This document shows positions 45,244-54,167 of a stretch of 64,000 nucleotides of DNA, one piece after another. The position numbers and the translations under genes are program-made. The stretch comes from CAZQFV01 sp964592645 (GTDB lineage: Bacteria; Chloroflexota; Chloroflexia; DTKN01). A model generated the notes under the pieces. That model searched no databases. It saw only the letters and a program-made list of their open reading frames with translations, and had not been told where the DNA came from. The stretch covers positions 1 through 64,000 of the forward strand of contig CAZQFV010000015.1 in the NCBI GenBank assembly GCA_964592645.1. Direction: 5' to 3'. Each line of letters begins with the position of its first letter. Positions within the stretch are counted from its first letter, which is position 1.

Positions 45244-45624
45244 TCACCTGTTGAACGTGGGCGCATCGGTGGTGGGAGGATAGGCTGGGTAGGAGAAGAC
45301 AAAGACCATCACCACGTCCTCAGGGCCATTGTTGCGCACCCCATGCGGCACGCCGGCAGGGATATAGATCGCCGACCCCGGCCCATAGGGGACGGCTTCG
45401 TCACCCACGGTGATCTCACCATATCCGCTGAGCACATAGGCCAGCTCCTCCTCGGCATGCACCTTCTGGGGCGTGCTCGTCCCCGGGGTAAAGACCGAGC
45501 AGCCCAGCATGGCCTTCTGGGCGCCAGCGGTCTCCCCGGTCAGGACAAGGCGTGACCAACTGCCGTTGCCCAGGGCGATGGGAGGGACTGCGGTCATCGG
45601 GACGACCTTGATCCTGTCTTTCAC
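45244..45624 (-). CDS. Cupin-domain protein
   Basis: A 126-aa single cupin. The barrel motifs are STPQKVHAEEELAYVLSG and PAGVPHGVRN, giving one His and Glu in the first motif and one His in the second; the first His of the classical HxH is absent. Cupins may bind metal and act as small enzymes or ligand sensors; the function here is unknown. The start is a GTG (45624). It lies between the peptidase-like gene and Fd-1. Confidence 0.82.
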   Translation of the reverse strand: MKDRIKVVPMTAVPPIALGNGSWSRLVLTGETAGAQKAMLGCSVFTPGTSTPQKVHAEEELAYVLSGYGEITVGDEAVPYGPGSAIYIPAGVPHGVRNNGPEDVVMVFVFSYPAYPPTTDAPTFNR

Positions 45625-45662
45625 CGTCTTGCCCCTTCTCGAGGGCGCGGAGACCCGCGCTC

Positions 45663-46664
45663 TCAGATCTTGATCACGCCGCGTTCGATGAGCACGCGCC
45701 CATCGGCCTCGATCGTGACGTTGCGGACAGAACCGTCCAGGTGCAGCCGGCTCTCACACTGGCCACCCGGGTAGCAGTGGCTGTTGTCGCCCAGGGCGAA
45801 ATGGACCGTGCCCAGGGCGCCCTTCTCCGAGGGTGAGCCGTAGGGAGACCTGGTGCTGGTGCCGATGGCGAACTCGGCAATGACATTGGCGTTGGCATCG
45901 GAGCCGGCGATGGTCCGCCTCAGGGACTCGGCCGCTGCCCCACCGGTGATCTCGACGGCGCGCCCACCCCTGACCTCCCAGCGGAGAGGCTCGGGCAGCG
46001 TCCCGGACACGCCGACGCCGAGCATGATCCCATCGACGACGATGACCCCCGCGGTCTTGTCCTCGACCGCGGCGTAGGCCACCTCACCCCAGAGAGGGAT
46101 CGGGCCCATCATGATACCGGCTTCCTTGATCGGGACAATCTCCAGAGCCGGGCGGCCGGCGATCGAGACCCACACGTCGGTGCCGCCCGGGCTGGTCACG
46201 TGGACCTTCTCGACCCCCTCGAGGGCGGCCATCAGGCGCCTGGTGCGGGAGACGGTATCCTGGATGTCGTCCAGGTCCAGGTCCCAGCTCCCGATCCCTT
46301 CCTCCACGGAGGCCACCTTGGCCTGGCGGGCCACGGCCTGCTTGACCGGGTTAACGTGGGCGAAGCGGTTAGCCCACTCCAGGTTGGTGGTGATCAGGAT
46401 GACCTGGGAGTTGACCATGGCCGCGGCCAGGTGAGGCGGAGGCTCCATCGGGACCTCGAGCGAGGCCAGGCAGGCGGTCACCTGCGGCGTGACATTGGCG
46501 ATGACCGGCCAGGCGTCGAGGGAGAAGGCTACACCAGCCAGGGCCTGGGCAGCCGGCATGTGGTCCTCATCGGAAATGATCAACACGCTATCGCCCTTCT
46601 TGACCGTCATGCACGTCTCGACGATCAGTCGGGCGTGCTTGATCAGCGTCGTGTACGAGTACAT
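45663..46664 (-). CDS. M29-family aminopeptidase-like metalloprotein
   Basis: A 333-aa protein of the thermophilic metalloprotease M29 fold. The C-terminal half holds the metal-site motifs EFAIGTST, EKGALGTVHFALGDN and HLDGS. The fold is shared by AmpS-like aminopeptidases and by NicX, the 2,5-dihydroxypyridine dioxygenase. Its place in a catabolic operon leaves open a non-peptidase role. The ATG at 46664 has AAGGAGG at good spacing. Confidence 0.8.
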   Translation of the reverse strand: MYSYTTLIKHARLIVETCMTVKKGDSVLIISDEDHMPAAQALAGVAFSLDAWPVIANVTPQVTACLASLEVPMEPPPHLAAAMVNSQVILITTNLEWANRFAHVNPVKQAVARQAKVASVEEGIGSWDLDLDDIQDTVSRTRRLMAALEGVEKVHVTSPGGTDVWVSIAGRPALEIVPIKEAGIMMGPIPLWGEVAYAAVEDKTAGVIVVDGIMLGVGVSGTLPEPLRWEVRGGRAVEITGGAAAESLRRTIAGSDANANVIAEFAIGTSTRSPYGSPSEKGALGTVHFALGDNSHCYPGGQCESRLHLDGSVRNVTIEADGRVLIERGVIKI

Positions 46665-46683
46665 AGCATCCTCCTTCTTCTTG

Positions 46684-48660
46684 CTAGCTTGCCGCGTTCC
46701 CACGATCGTACGCCTGCCAGAGCAGCTTGAGGGGATGGCGGACCGGCCGTCCCGAACCGGCCCGCATCTGCATCTCGCAGCCCGCGCAGTCGGTGGTTCC
46801 TTCGTCGATGCCGTCCTCCCGCAGGGCGGCGAACAGGTCGTGGCCAATCTCCAGCGATTGCTCATAGTGCTTGGCCTTCAGCCCGAAGGATCCTGAAAGG
46901 CCGCAGCAACCGCGATCGATGGTCCGCAGCATCAGCCCGGGCACCAGCCCGAGCAGTCGCGGGACCTCCTGGCCCAGGCCGCGCACCCGCAGGTGACAGG
47001 GCACGTGGTAGGCGACGGTCCGGTCCAGCGCGTGCCAATCGCTACGCAGCTGGCCCTGGATATAGAGATCGAGCAGGAAGGTAGTGGCCTCACGTGTCCG
47101 TTCAGCCAGCATCTGGGCCTCGGGCGAACCCTCCAAGAGGTGAGGGATATGCCGCTGGAGTGCCAGGCCGCAGCTGGGGCAGGTGACCAGGATATCCAGG
47201 CCGGCAGCGGCGTAGGGAGCCAGCGTATCCACGGTGCGGCGGGCATAGCGGCGGGCTGCGGCCCAGTCCCCATAGGCAAAGGCCGCCATGCCGCAGCAGC
47301 TCTGGGGCGGGATGATAACCTCGTAGCCCTGGTGTTCGAGAAGGCGGCGGGCCACCCGGCCCAGCTCGGGGTCGGTGTAGTTGACATAGCAGCCATAGTA
47401 GTAGACCAGGGCGCGCCTGCCGGTCCGTGGGCGCGCCGGGGCCATGGCCGGCCGGCTGAAGGTGGGCAGCTGTCGGCGGCGGTCGATCCCGGTGACCGCT
47501 TCCATCAGGCTACGGGCGGTCCGATTGCCCAGCGCCAGGTTGCTGAGCGGCGCGGTGCGGCTCGACAGCCGCAGCAGGGTCTCGATGTGGGTGGAGAGGC
47601 CATCCTGGAAGGCGACGGTCCGGCGGCTCTTGGCCCGGGCGATCAATGTCGGCAGGTCGATGCCGAGCGGGCACAGGGCAGCGCAGCGGCCGCACGATGT
47701 GCACAGCTCCAGGGATCGCGCCTCGCCACGCAGGAAAGCGGCCAGGTAGTCGCGGGGGGTCCAACCCGTCCCATGGCCGAAGTAGGGGGCGGTAGGGCAT
47801 TCCTGGGCACAGGCCCGGCACCCGATGCAGGTGAAGAGGCTCTCGAAGGGGCCGGCGAGCCAGTCCAGCCGGCCGTTGTCGAGCAGGATGGCCCCGATCT
47901 CCTGGCGCGGTGCCAGCGGGGACGGCAGCACCGCCTCCCCGCCACCACGGTGGCCCACACCCAGGGCCACCGTCGGCGCACCGAAGCGGGCCATACCCTG
48001 GGTGACCAGGCGTGCCGTGTCGGCATCGGGAACGACCTTGTTCGCGGCGATGAGCAAGATGACCAGGCTGGCCCGGGTCAGGGCCTCGCTGATGTTCTGC
48101 AGGTGCTGGGCGAAGCAGACTGTCCCATCGTCGGCAGCGACGGCATTGACGCCCAGCAGGGCCACATACCCAGTCTCGGGGGCCGGGACCGGGGCCGGCT
48201 GGAAACGGGCAAAGGCCTCCCAGGCCGCTGCCGGTTCGGGAGGCACGATCTCCCAGTAGCGCTGCACGGCACCCTGGGGCGGAGCGAACTGGTCGTCGTA
48301 AGCCTCGCAGATGGTGAACCCTTGCGCGATCAGGTGCGGAAACAGCTCCCGCACGGCCGCGGAACGGTTGACCACGACGCGCCGGCCTGATCCGCACAGC
48401 GCGGCCACCTGTTTGGCGGCCATGCGGCTGTCCGCGGCCTCGAACGGCTGGGATCCAAGCCGCGCGCCCAGCGTATCGCGCAGGGTGGCCCAGAGCTGCA
48501 ACTGCCGCGCCGGGGTCTGCTGGCGCAGGGCCCGCAGGCGGGCCCGTAGCTGGTCGTCGTCAGGCACCGCGCTGCCCGGGCGGGCCAGCCGCCGGGCAGT
48601 GCCGATGCGCTTGTCGGCGCTCGATGGCGCGAGTATCCAGATGGGCAACCTGTCGGACAC
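46684..48660 (-). CDS. LUD-domain / 4Fe-4S / double CCG-domain oxidoreductase (LutB-LutA-like fusion)
   Basis: A 658-aa three-part protein. An N-terminal LUD (DUF162) domain like LutB (about 60-270, with VAADDGTVCFAQHLQNISEA) is followed by two [4Fe-4S] motifs (CIGCRACAQECP, CTSCGRCAALCP) and a C-terminal half with two CCG domains like LutA, GlpC or HdrB/HdrD (QSCCGMAAF, CPSCG, DRGCCGLSG, DCAGCEMQM). This resembles a fused LutA+LutB and also the HdrD-like BamD subunit. It probably links AOR-derived electrons to another carrier. The start is a GTG at 48660, 9 bp after MoaD-A. Confidence 0.82.
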   Translation of the reverse strand: MSDRLPIWILAPSSADKRIGTARRLARPGSAVPDDDQLRARLRALRQQTPARQLQLWATLRDTLGARLGSQPFEAADSRMAAKQVAALCGSGRRVVVNRSAAVRELFPHLIAQGFTICEAYDDQFAPPQGAVQRYWEIVPPEPAAAWEAFARFQPAPVPAPETGYVALLGVNAVAADDGTVCFAQHLQNISEALTRASLVILLIAANKVVPDADTARLVTQGMARFGAPTVALGVGHRGGGEAVLPSPLAPRQEIGAILLDNGRLDWLAGPFESLFTCIGCRACAQECPTAPYFGHGTGWTPRDYLAAFLRGEARSLELCTSCGRCAALCPLGIDLPTLIARAKSRRTVAFQDGLSTHIETLLRLSSRTAPLSNLALGNRTARSLMEAVTGIDRRRQLPTFSRPAMAPARPRTGRRALVYYYGCYVNYTDPELGRVARRLLEHQGYEVIIPPQSCCGMAAFAYGDWAAARRYARRTVDTLAPYAAAGLDILVTCPSCGLALQRHIPHLLEGSPEAQMLAERTREATTFLLDLYIQGQLRSDWHALDRTVAYHVPCHLRVRGLGQEVPRLLGLVPGLMLRTIDRGCCGLSGSFGLKAKHYEQSLEIGHDLFAALREDGIDEGTTDCAGCEMQMRAGSGRPVRHPLKLLWQAYDRGNAAS

Positions 48661-48669
48661 TGCTACCGC

Positions 48670-48948
48670 CTATCCCCCGGCGATGGGGGGGATAAAGGTG
48701 AAGCGGTCACCGTCGCTCACCGGAACGTCGAACTCGGAGATGGGCACGTCGTTGCGCACGATGACAAACATCGGCCGGAACGCCCCATCGGGGGCGAAGA
48801 AAAGCTTGCGATAGGCCGGACCGTACTGGGCGGCGCGCGCCGCAGCGATCTCGACCAGGCTGGTCCCGGCCGGGGTCTCAATCTCTTCCTCCCAGCGGCC
48901 GGCGATGTCGCAAAGCGGTGCCAGGTACTTGAAGCGGATCCGCGGCAC
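48670..48948 (-). CDS. MoaD/ThiS-family small sulfur carrier (MoaD-A)
   Basis: A 92-aa ubiquitin-fold protein ending FIPPIAGG, with the terminal Gly-Gly needed for thiocarboxylate formation. It is a paralogue of MoaD-B (both begin MPRIR). The GTG start at 48948 follows AGGAGG, and AOR-A ends 13 bp upstream. Confidence 0.85.
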   Translation of the reverse strand: MPRIRFKYLAPLCDIAGRWEEEIETPAGTSLVEIAAARAAQYGPAYRKLFFAPDGAFRPMFVIVRNDVPISEFDVPVSDGDRFTFIPPIAGG

Positions 48949-48961
48949 AGCCGCCTCCTAC

Positions 48962-50923
48962 CTACTCGGCCAGGGCGCCGTGAGCTGCCAGGTCAGCGGC
49001 GATCGTCCCCAAGCCCAGCTCTTCGAGCCGCGCGCGGGTCGGCCGGCCCTCAGAGTCATATCCCCGCAGGTCATAGTACTCGTCCAGCATCAGATCGTAG
49101 CCGGCCGGATCGACTACGTCGCCAGTTGGCAGCGGCTCCTCCAGGAAGCGCGGCGGCGGGTAATCGTCTTTTCGGCGCAGACCCATCCGCCGCTGCATCG
49201 CATATTCCACAGTGTAGATGCGCTCCCCGCAGCGCAGGACCTCCTCCCAGGTGTAGGGCACACCGGTAGCGGCGCTGAGCAGGCGGGCCATATAGGTCGG
49301 CCCGATGCCGAAGCGCCAGGAGGTGATGAACTTGCAGATCTCTACCGCGTCGGCTGCCGCGCACTGGTCCTGGTAGTACTTGACCATGTGCGCCTTGCCA
49401 GCGTACTGGTTGCGGTCGAGCAGGCCCAGCTCGAGCCACTTGTCAAGCACCGGGCCGGGGATATCCAGGTCGCTGCGGATCTGGTCCGGCTTGTCCCGGT
49501 ACCAATGGCCAAAGACCTCGAGGGTCGGCAGTCCGCGCAGGTGGTCGGCACCGCGGGTCGAGGTGCCCACTTCCAACGCCCCGCCTTTGTAGGGCCGGGC
49601 GTCGTAGGAGGAAAGGGTCACGCCCTTGTTCTGGATGATGTAACGGGCGACCTGCTCGAACGGCAGACCCTTCCTGGAGGAGACCTGCCGGGCCATGGCC
49701 ATAAAGCCGTCCGCGAAGAGGCCGCCGAAACCGCGCCGGAAGGCGACGCCATTGACCAACTCGATCATAGCCTCGGCATTGCCCCATTCCAGGTTCAGGC
49801 CGCCGGTATCGTTGGCGTCGATGATCCCGTCCTGCCAGAGGTGCATCGCGGTGCAGACGACGTTCGAGGCCTGCACCACGCAGATGCCCAGGGTGTTGCA
49901 GAGTTTGTTCAGGTAGAGCACCAGGCCCAGGTCGTCGTTGCCCGAGCGGGCCCCGAAGCCGTCGGTGGCCTCGTACTCGACACCCTCGGCAGCCGTCCCG
50001 GCGTAGGGCCCTTCCTCGATCACATAGTAGTGGCTGCAGTGCATCGGGCAGCCGAAGCAGGCCTTGGATTTCTTGCTGAAACGCTGGACAAAGGTGGGGC
50101 CGTCCAGGGCCTCGGCCCCGGCATAGGTGTTGTCCTGCCAGTTGCGCACCGGCAGGGCCTTGCCGGCGTTGTACACGCCCAGCAGGACGGGTGTGCCGTA
50201 CTTGGACCAGGACTCGAAGATAGGATGGTTGCGGATCTGCTGGTGCGCCTCGGTACAGACCGCCATGAAGGTCTCGGGGTCGGCAATCTTGACGCCCCGC
50301 GTGCCACGGACGGCGATGGCCTTGAGGTTCTTGGACCCGACTACGGCGCCGTTGCCACAGCCGCCAGGAGCCCGCGTGAGGTTGCAGATGGTGATGGCAA
50401 TGGCCGAACGGTTCTCGCCTCCCGGGCCGATGGCAAAGACCTGCGTTTGGGGATCGCCCATCTCCTCACGGATGGTCTGGTCGGTCTCCCAGACATCCTT
50501 CCCCCACAGGTGAGAGGCGTCGCGCAGTTCAACCTGGTCGTCACGGATGGCCAGATAGACAGGATGGGGGGCCCGTCCGGTGAGGACGATGGCGTCAAAG
50601 CCGGCATACTTCATCTCCGGTGCCAGGAAGCCACCAGCGTTCCCATCGCCAAAGACCCCGCTCAAAGGCGACCGGCCGACAGAGATCGTGACGCGGCCGC
50701 TGGAAGGGGCCAGAGTGCCGCTGAGGGCCCCGGCGCCGATGCAGACCACGTTCCGGGGATCGTAGGGGTCCTGGACCGCCGGGTCAAAGGTGTCGTACAG
50801 GATACGGGAGTTGAAGCCCCGCCCGCCCAGATACTCGCGGGCAAACCTGGCATCGAGGGGGCGCTGTTCGATGGTATTCGCGGTCAGGTCCACGTAGAGG
50901 ATCTTCCCAGCCCAGCCGTACAT
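48962..50923 (-). CDS. Tungsten-containing aldehyde:ferredoxin oxidoreductase family protein (AOR-A)
   Basis: A 653-aa full-length AOR. Pterin-binding motifs are YLGGRGFNSRILYDT and CGNGAVVGSKNLKAI. The iron-sulfur ligands are Cys289, Cys292 and Cys296 (CFGCPMHC), with a fourth Cys in VEICKFITSW near residue 530. It differs clearly from AOR-B, so the two probably act on different substrates. It lies 11 bp after ubiD. The ATG at 50923 follows AGGAGG; the frame is open further upstream but overlaps ubiD. Confidence 0.93.
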   Translation of the reverse strand: MYGWAGKILYVDLTANTIEQRPLDARFAREYLGGRGFNSRILYDTFDPAVQDPYDPRNVVCIGAGALSGTLAPSSGRVTISVGRSPLSGVFGDGNAGGFLAPEMKYAGFDAIVLTGRAPHPVYLAIRDDQVELRDASHLWGKDVWETDQTIREEMGDPQTQVFAIGPGGENRSAIAITICNLTRAPGGCGNGAVVGSKNLKAIAVRGTRGVKIADPETFMAVCTEAHQQIRNHPIFESWSKYGTPVLLGVYNAGKALPVRNWQDNTYAGAEALDGPTFVQRFSKKSKACFGCPMHCSHYYVIEEGPYAGTAAEGVEYEATDGFGARSGNDDLGLVLYLNKLCNTLGICVVQASNVVCTAMHLWQDGIIDANDTGGLNLEWGNAEAMIELVNGVAFRRGFGGLFADGFMAMARQVSSRKGLPFEQVARYIIQNKGVTLSSYDARPYKGGALEVGTSTRGADHLRGLPTLEVFGHWYRDKPDQIRSDLDIPGPVLDKWLELGLLDRNQYAGKAHMVKYYQDQCAAADAVEICKFITSWRFGIGPTYMARLLSAATGVPYTWEEVLRCGERIYTVEYAMQRRMGLRRKDDYPPPRFLEEPLPTGDVVDPAGYDLMLDEYYDLRGYDSEGRPTRARLEELGLGTIAADLAAHGALAE

Positions 50924-50934
50924 CGCGTCTCCTC

Positions 50935-52371
50935 CTACTGCTGATATCCGGGGAGGCCGTACCGCTCCCAGCGGGCCGCAGCCTGGTCCAGGTACTCCTG
51001 GGGCGGCAAGGCAATCTCCGGATAGAGCCACTTTCTGGTGGCATCGATACAGATCTTGGAAGACAGCCGCTCACGGTCCCACAGCGGGACGTCGGGAGGC
51101 GCGGGCGAGGGGTCGAGCAGGATCGAGGCCGTGTTGGGGAGGATGAAAGTGTCCCGCCTGGGATCGACGCGCCAGCTCAACACCCATTCCCGCTGGAAGG
51201 GGTCGCGGATGTCGATATCCTCATCGGTAACGACGATCCACTTGGCAAAGGTCGGATAGTGGGTCCAGGCAGCGGACAACACCTGCTGGGCCTGGCCCGG
51301 GTACATCTTTTTCATACGGATCCACAGGATCGCATAGCTGCCGCCAGCCTCGGGCAGGTGGACGTCGACGATGCCGGGGATCCGCAGGTCGTGGACCAGG
51401 TGCTTGTAGACATTGGCCTCCTCGGGGATCTGGCGCAGGAGGCTGCTCTCGCTGGGCGGCATCTGGCTGAACAGCGCCTGGTAGATGGGGTCGCGGCGGT
51501 GAGTGATGCACCGGATCTCAAAGACAGGCAGGTTGTACGGACCGCCCATATAGCCGGTGTACTCGCCAAATGGGCCCTCCGTCTCGCGGAAGTGGGGCTT
51601 GATCTCGCCCTCCAGCACGATCTCGGCGCAGGCCGGCACCTCCAGGTCGATTGTCCGGCACCGGACCATGGACAGGGGCTCTCCGCGCAGCCCGCCAGCC
51701 ACGGCGAACTCGTTGACGCCGTAGGGGACCTTGGCGGCAGCAGCCATCAGCACCGTGGGGTCACCGCCGATCACCACGGCGGTAGGCATCGGGAGGTCAC
51801 GCGCCTCGTACTGGGCATAGTGCATGGCCCCGTGTTGGCTGGGCAGATCCCAGAGCACGCCGGTGCGGTTGCGGCCCTTGACCTGCATGCGGTAGATCCC
51901 GACGTTGGGGCTCCCCTCCATATCCTGGGTCACCATGCAAGGGGCGGTGATGTACGGGGCGGGGTCCCTGGTCGGGGTCCAGGTCGGGATGGGGAAATGC
52001 CCCAGGTCCACCTGGTCGCCCTCCAGCACGACTTCCTGGCAAGGGGCCGGACCCGTGCTCCTTTGGGGAGCCAGCGGGGTGTCCAGCGCCTGCCGCCACT
52101 TTTCGATAACCGCCTCGGCCGTCGGCTCGATCTCCAAAGCCGTCGCGTAGACCTGGCGCGAGGCGCTCACTGCCCCGGCGACGACCGGGGCAGTGAATCC
52201 ACGGACGCGGCGAAATCCCAGAGCGGCGCGCCCTTCTGGCGCCGTGCGCTGGAACCACAGGCGCATGACGCTGCTGATCTCCCAGTCCTTGTCGACTTCG
52301 GCATCGATCCACTGGAACAGCCCTTTGCTAGTGAGGACGTCCAGATAGTGCCGCAGATCCTGGTAGGGCAT
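50935..52371 (-). CDS. UbiD-family prenyl-FMN-dependent decarboxylase
   Basis: A 478-aa UbiD-family enzyme. The catalytic E-R-E region is partly visible in ETEGPFGEYTGYMGGP (about residue 265), and WTPTRDPAPYITAP is also conserved. UbiD enzymes reversibly decarboxylate aromatic or unsaturated acids using prenyl-FMN made by UbiX, which is encoded two genes upstream. The presence of both in a GntR-controlled operon suggests catabolism of an aromatic acid rather than ubiquinone synthesis. Confidence 0.92.
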   Translation of the reverse strand: MPYQDLRHYLDVLTSKGLFQWIDAEVDKDWEISSVMRLWFQRTAPEGRAALGFRRVRGFTAPVVAGAVSASRQVYATALEIEPTAEAVIEKWRQALDTPLAPQRSTGPAPCQEVVLEGDQVDLGHFPIPTWTPTRDPAPYITAPCMVTQDMEGSPNVGIYRMQVKGRNRTGVLWDLPSQHGAMHYAQYEARDLPMPTAVVIGGDPTVLMAAAAKVPYGVNEFAVAGGLRGEPLSMVRCRTIDLEVPACAEIVLEGEIKPHFRETEGPFGEYTGYMGGPYNLPVFEIRCITHRRDPIYQALFSQMPPSESSLLRQIPEEANVYKHLVHDLRIPGIVDVHLPEAGGSYAILWIRMKKMYPGQAQQVLSAAWTHYPTFAKWIVVTDEDIDIRDPFQREWVLSWRVDPRRDTFILPNTASILLDPSPAPPDVPLWDRERLSSKICIDATRKWLYPEIALPPQEYLDQAAARWERYGLPGYQQ

Positions 52372-52374
52372 CGG

Positions 52375-53595
52375 TTACCACTCCTTACTCTGGGCCGCGA
52401 CCGCATCGGCCCGACACATGTGGATCGCCCCATGCGGGCACAGCCAATAGCAGACACTGCAGGCCGTGCATTCCTCGGGACGAGCGACGACCGCGCGGCC
52501 CGCATGCAGCTCGAGGACCTGGCAGTGCCCCGGCCGGACGCAAAAGCCGCAGCCGGTGCACTTGTCGGGATCGATCTCGGGCAGGCTAGGCAAATAGCCG
52601 ACCTGATCGGGGGTCACGATGTACTTCAGCGCGGCCCCGCGGAAATCCAGGATATTCTTGTAGCCCTGTTCGGTGACGAACTTGAGCAACCCGGCCTCGA
52701 TGTCGGCCAGGACCTCGAAGCCTCGGAAGTAAAGCACGGTGCAGTAGGTTAGGGCCGTGGCACCATACATGATCATCTCGACGCTCTGCCGCCAGTTGGT
52801 CAGCCCGCCGCCGCCAGCGATCTGCAGATCGGGCATCTTCATGGCCATCTGGGCGACGTGGCGATAGGCCAGGGGGCGGATCCAGGGCCCGCACAGGCCG
52901 GCGAACGATTGGTTGGAGGTAGTGGGGTAGCGGGGCCGGCCACCGTTGTAGATATCCACTCCGGGCAGCGACTGCGGGCAGTTGATCCCCGAGATGGCCG
53001 CCGCGCCGTTCTTGACGCACTCGGCGGCGACCATCGCCGTGTTGCCCTCCGGGGTCATCTTGGGCATCACCGGGATGCTGACCGCATCAACCACCGCCCG
53101 GGTGACCAGCCCGGCCAGGGCCGGGTTCTGTCCGAGAGCAGCGCCCAGCTCGGGCGGGGCAGCCACGTTCATCTGCCGGGCCATCAGACCGACATTGGGA
53201 CAGGACATGTTCAACTCGAGCATGTCAGCGCCCGCCTCCTCCAGCATCTGGCCCAGACGGGCCCAACCGGCCACATCGTCCCCTGGACCCATCATGTTGG
53301 CGATGATCTTGACCTCGGACGTCTCACGTTTGGCCTGGCGGATGAGCTCCTGGGCCTCCCCCACCGAGAGGCGCTGTCCCGAGGGGGAGTAGAGCGCCGT
53401 CCCCCGCTCGACAATGTGGTAGGGGCGGGCGTAAAAGGGCACCTGCAAGAAAGCGAGCTTGGTGCTGACCGCGCTGGCCCCGTAGCGCTCGGCCTCCTTG
53501 ATCTTGCTGACGGTATTGGTCAGCTCGGACGAGGCCACGATGAGCGGGTTCTTCAGCGCCAGACCCGCGAATTGGATCGCCAGTTCATCGGACAT
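52375..53595 (-). CDS. PreA-like dihydropyrimidine/dihydroorotate dehydrogenase family flavoprotein with ferredoxin domain
   Basis: A 406-aa protein. The FMN barrel (about 1-320) starts FAGLALKNPLIVASSELTN and contains ELNMSCPN and ISGINCPQ. The C-terminus (about 340-395) carries two [4Fe-4S] motifs, CTGCGFCVRPGHC and CTACSVCYWLCP. This is the layout of PreA, the subunit of NAD-dependent dihydropyrimidine dehydrogenase that reduces a pyrimidine ring. No PreT is encoded nearby, so electrons may come from the operon's ferredoxins. Four bp separate it from ubiD. Confidence 0.85.
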   Translation of the reverse strand: MSDELAIQFAGLALKNPLIVASSELTNTVSKIKEAERYGASAVSTKLAFLQVPFYARPYHIVERGTALYSPSGQRLSVGEAQELIRQAKRETSEVKIIANMMGPGDDVAGWARLGQMLEEAGADMLELNMSCPNVGLMARQMNVAAPPELGAALGQNPALAGLVTRAVVDAVSIPVMPKMTPEGNTAMVAAECVKNGAAAISGINCPQSLPGVDIYNGGRPRYPTTSNQSFAGLCGPWIRPLAYRHVAQMAMKMPDLQIAGGGGLTNWRQSVEMIMYGATALTYCTVLYFRGFEVLADIEAGLLKFVTEQGYKNILDFRGAALKYIVTPDQVGYLPSLPEIDPDKCTGCGFCVRPGHCQVLELHAGRAVVARPEECTACSVCYWLCPHGAIHMCRADAVAAQSKEW

Positions 53596-53616
53596 GTGGG
53601 GCTTCCTCCTCGATCA

Positions 53617-54165
53617 TCATAGGGCGGCAGGCTCCGCCCAGCGGCGGTAGAGGCGGTGCTCGATCCCGAGGACATCCAGGATCTTGCCGACGAAAAAGTC
53701 GGTGATCTCGTCGACGGTGCGCGGCTGGAAGTAGTAGGCTACGCTCGGCGGAAGGATGATCCCCCCGGCGAGCCTGACGGTGCGCATATTCTCGATCGCC
53801 GCCAGGGACAGGGGCGTCTCCCGGGGGACCAGGATCAGCTTGCGCCCCATACGCTGGGTGTTCTCGGCAGCGCGGGTGATCAGGTTGTCGGCATAGCCGG
53901 CGGCCACGGCGGACAGGGTCTTCATCGAACAGGGGACGATGACCATGGCATCGATGGGGTACGAGGAACTGGAGATGGGGGCGTCGATGGCGGACTCGGC
54001 GTAGCGCACGGCGGCCGGCAGAGAGGGGTTGCTCAGCTCGTGGGCCATCACCTTCTGGGCAGCGTCGGAGACGACCAGGTGGACCTCGTGCTGCACCAGG
54101 TTCTGCAGGAGCCGCTGGGCGATGATCACCCCAGAACCGCCGGTGATGGCGACGATGATGCGCAT
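53617..54165 (-). CDS. ubiX: UbiX-like flavin prenyltransferase
   Basis: A 182-aa FMN prenyltransferase that makes the prenyl-FMN cofactor of UbiD. Motifs are AITGGSGV at the N-terminus, PCSMKTLSAVAAGYADNL, and VPRETPLS. It starts 2 bp after the GntR stop codon and precedes the PreA-like gene. Confidence 0.92.
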   Translation of the reverse strand: MRIIVAITGGSGVIIAQRLLQNLVQHEVHLVVSDAAQKVMAHELSNPSLPAAVRYAESAIDAPISSSSYPIDAMVIVPCSMKTLSAVAAGYADNLITRAAENTQRMGRKLILVPRETPLSLAAIENMRTVRLAGGIILPPSVAYYFQPRTVDEITDFFVGKILDVLGIEHRLYRRWAEPAAL

Positions 54166-54167
54166 CT

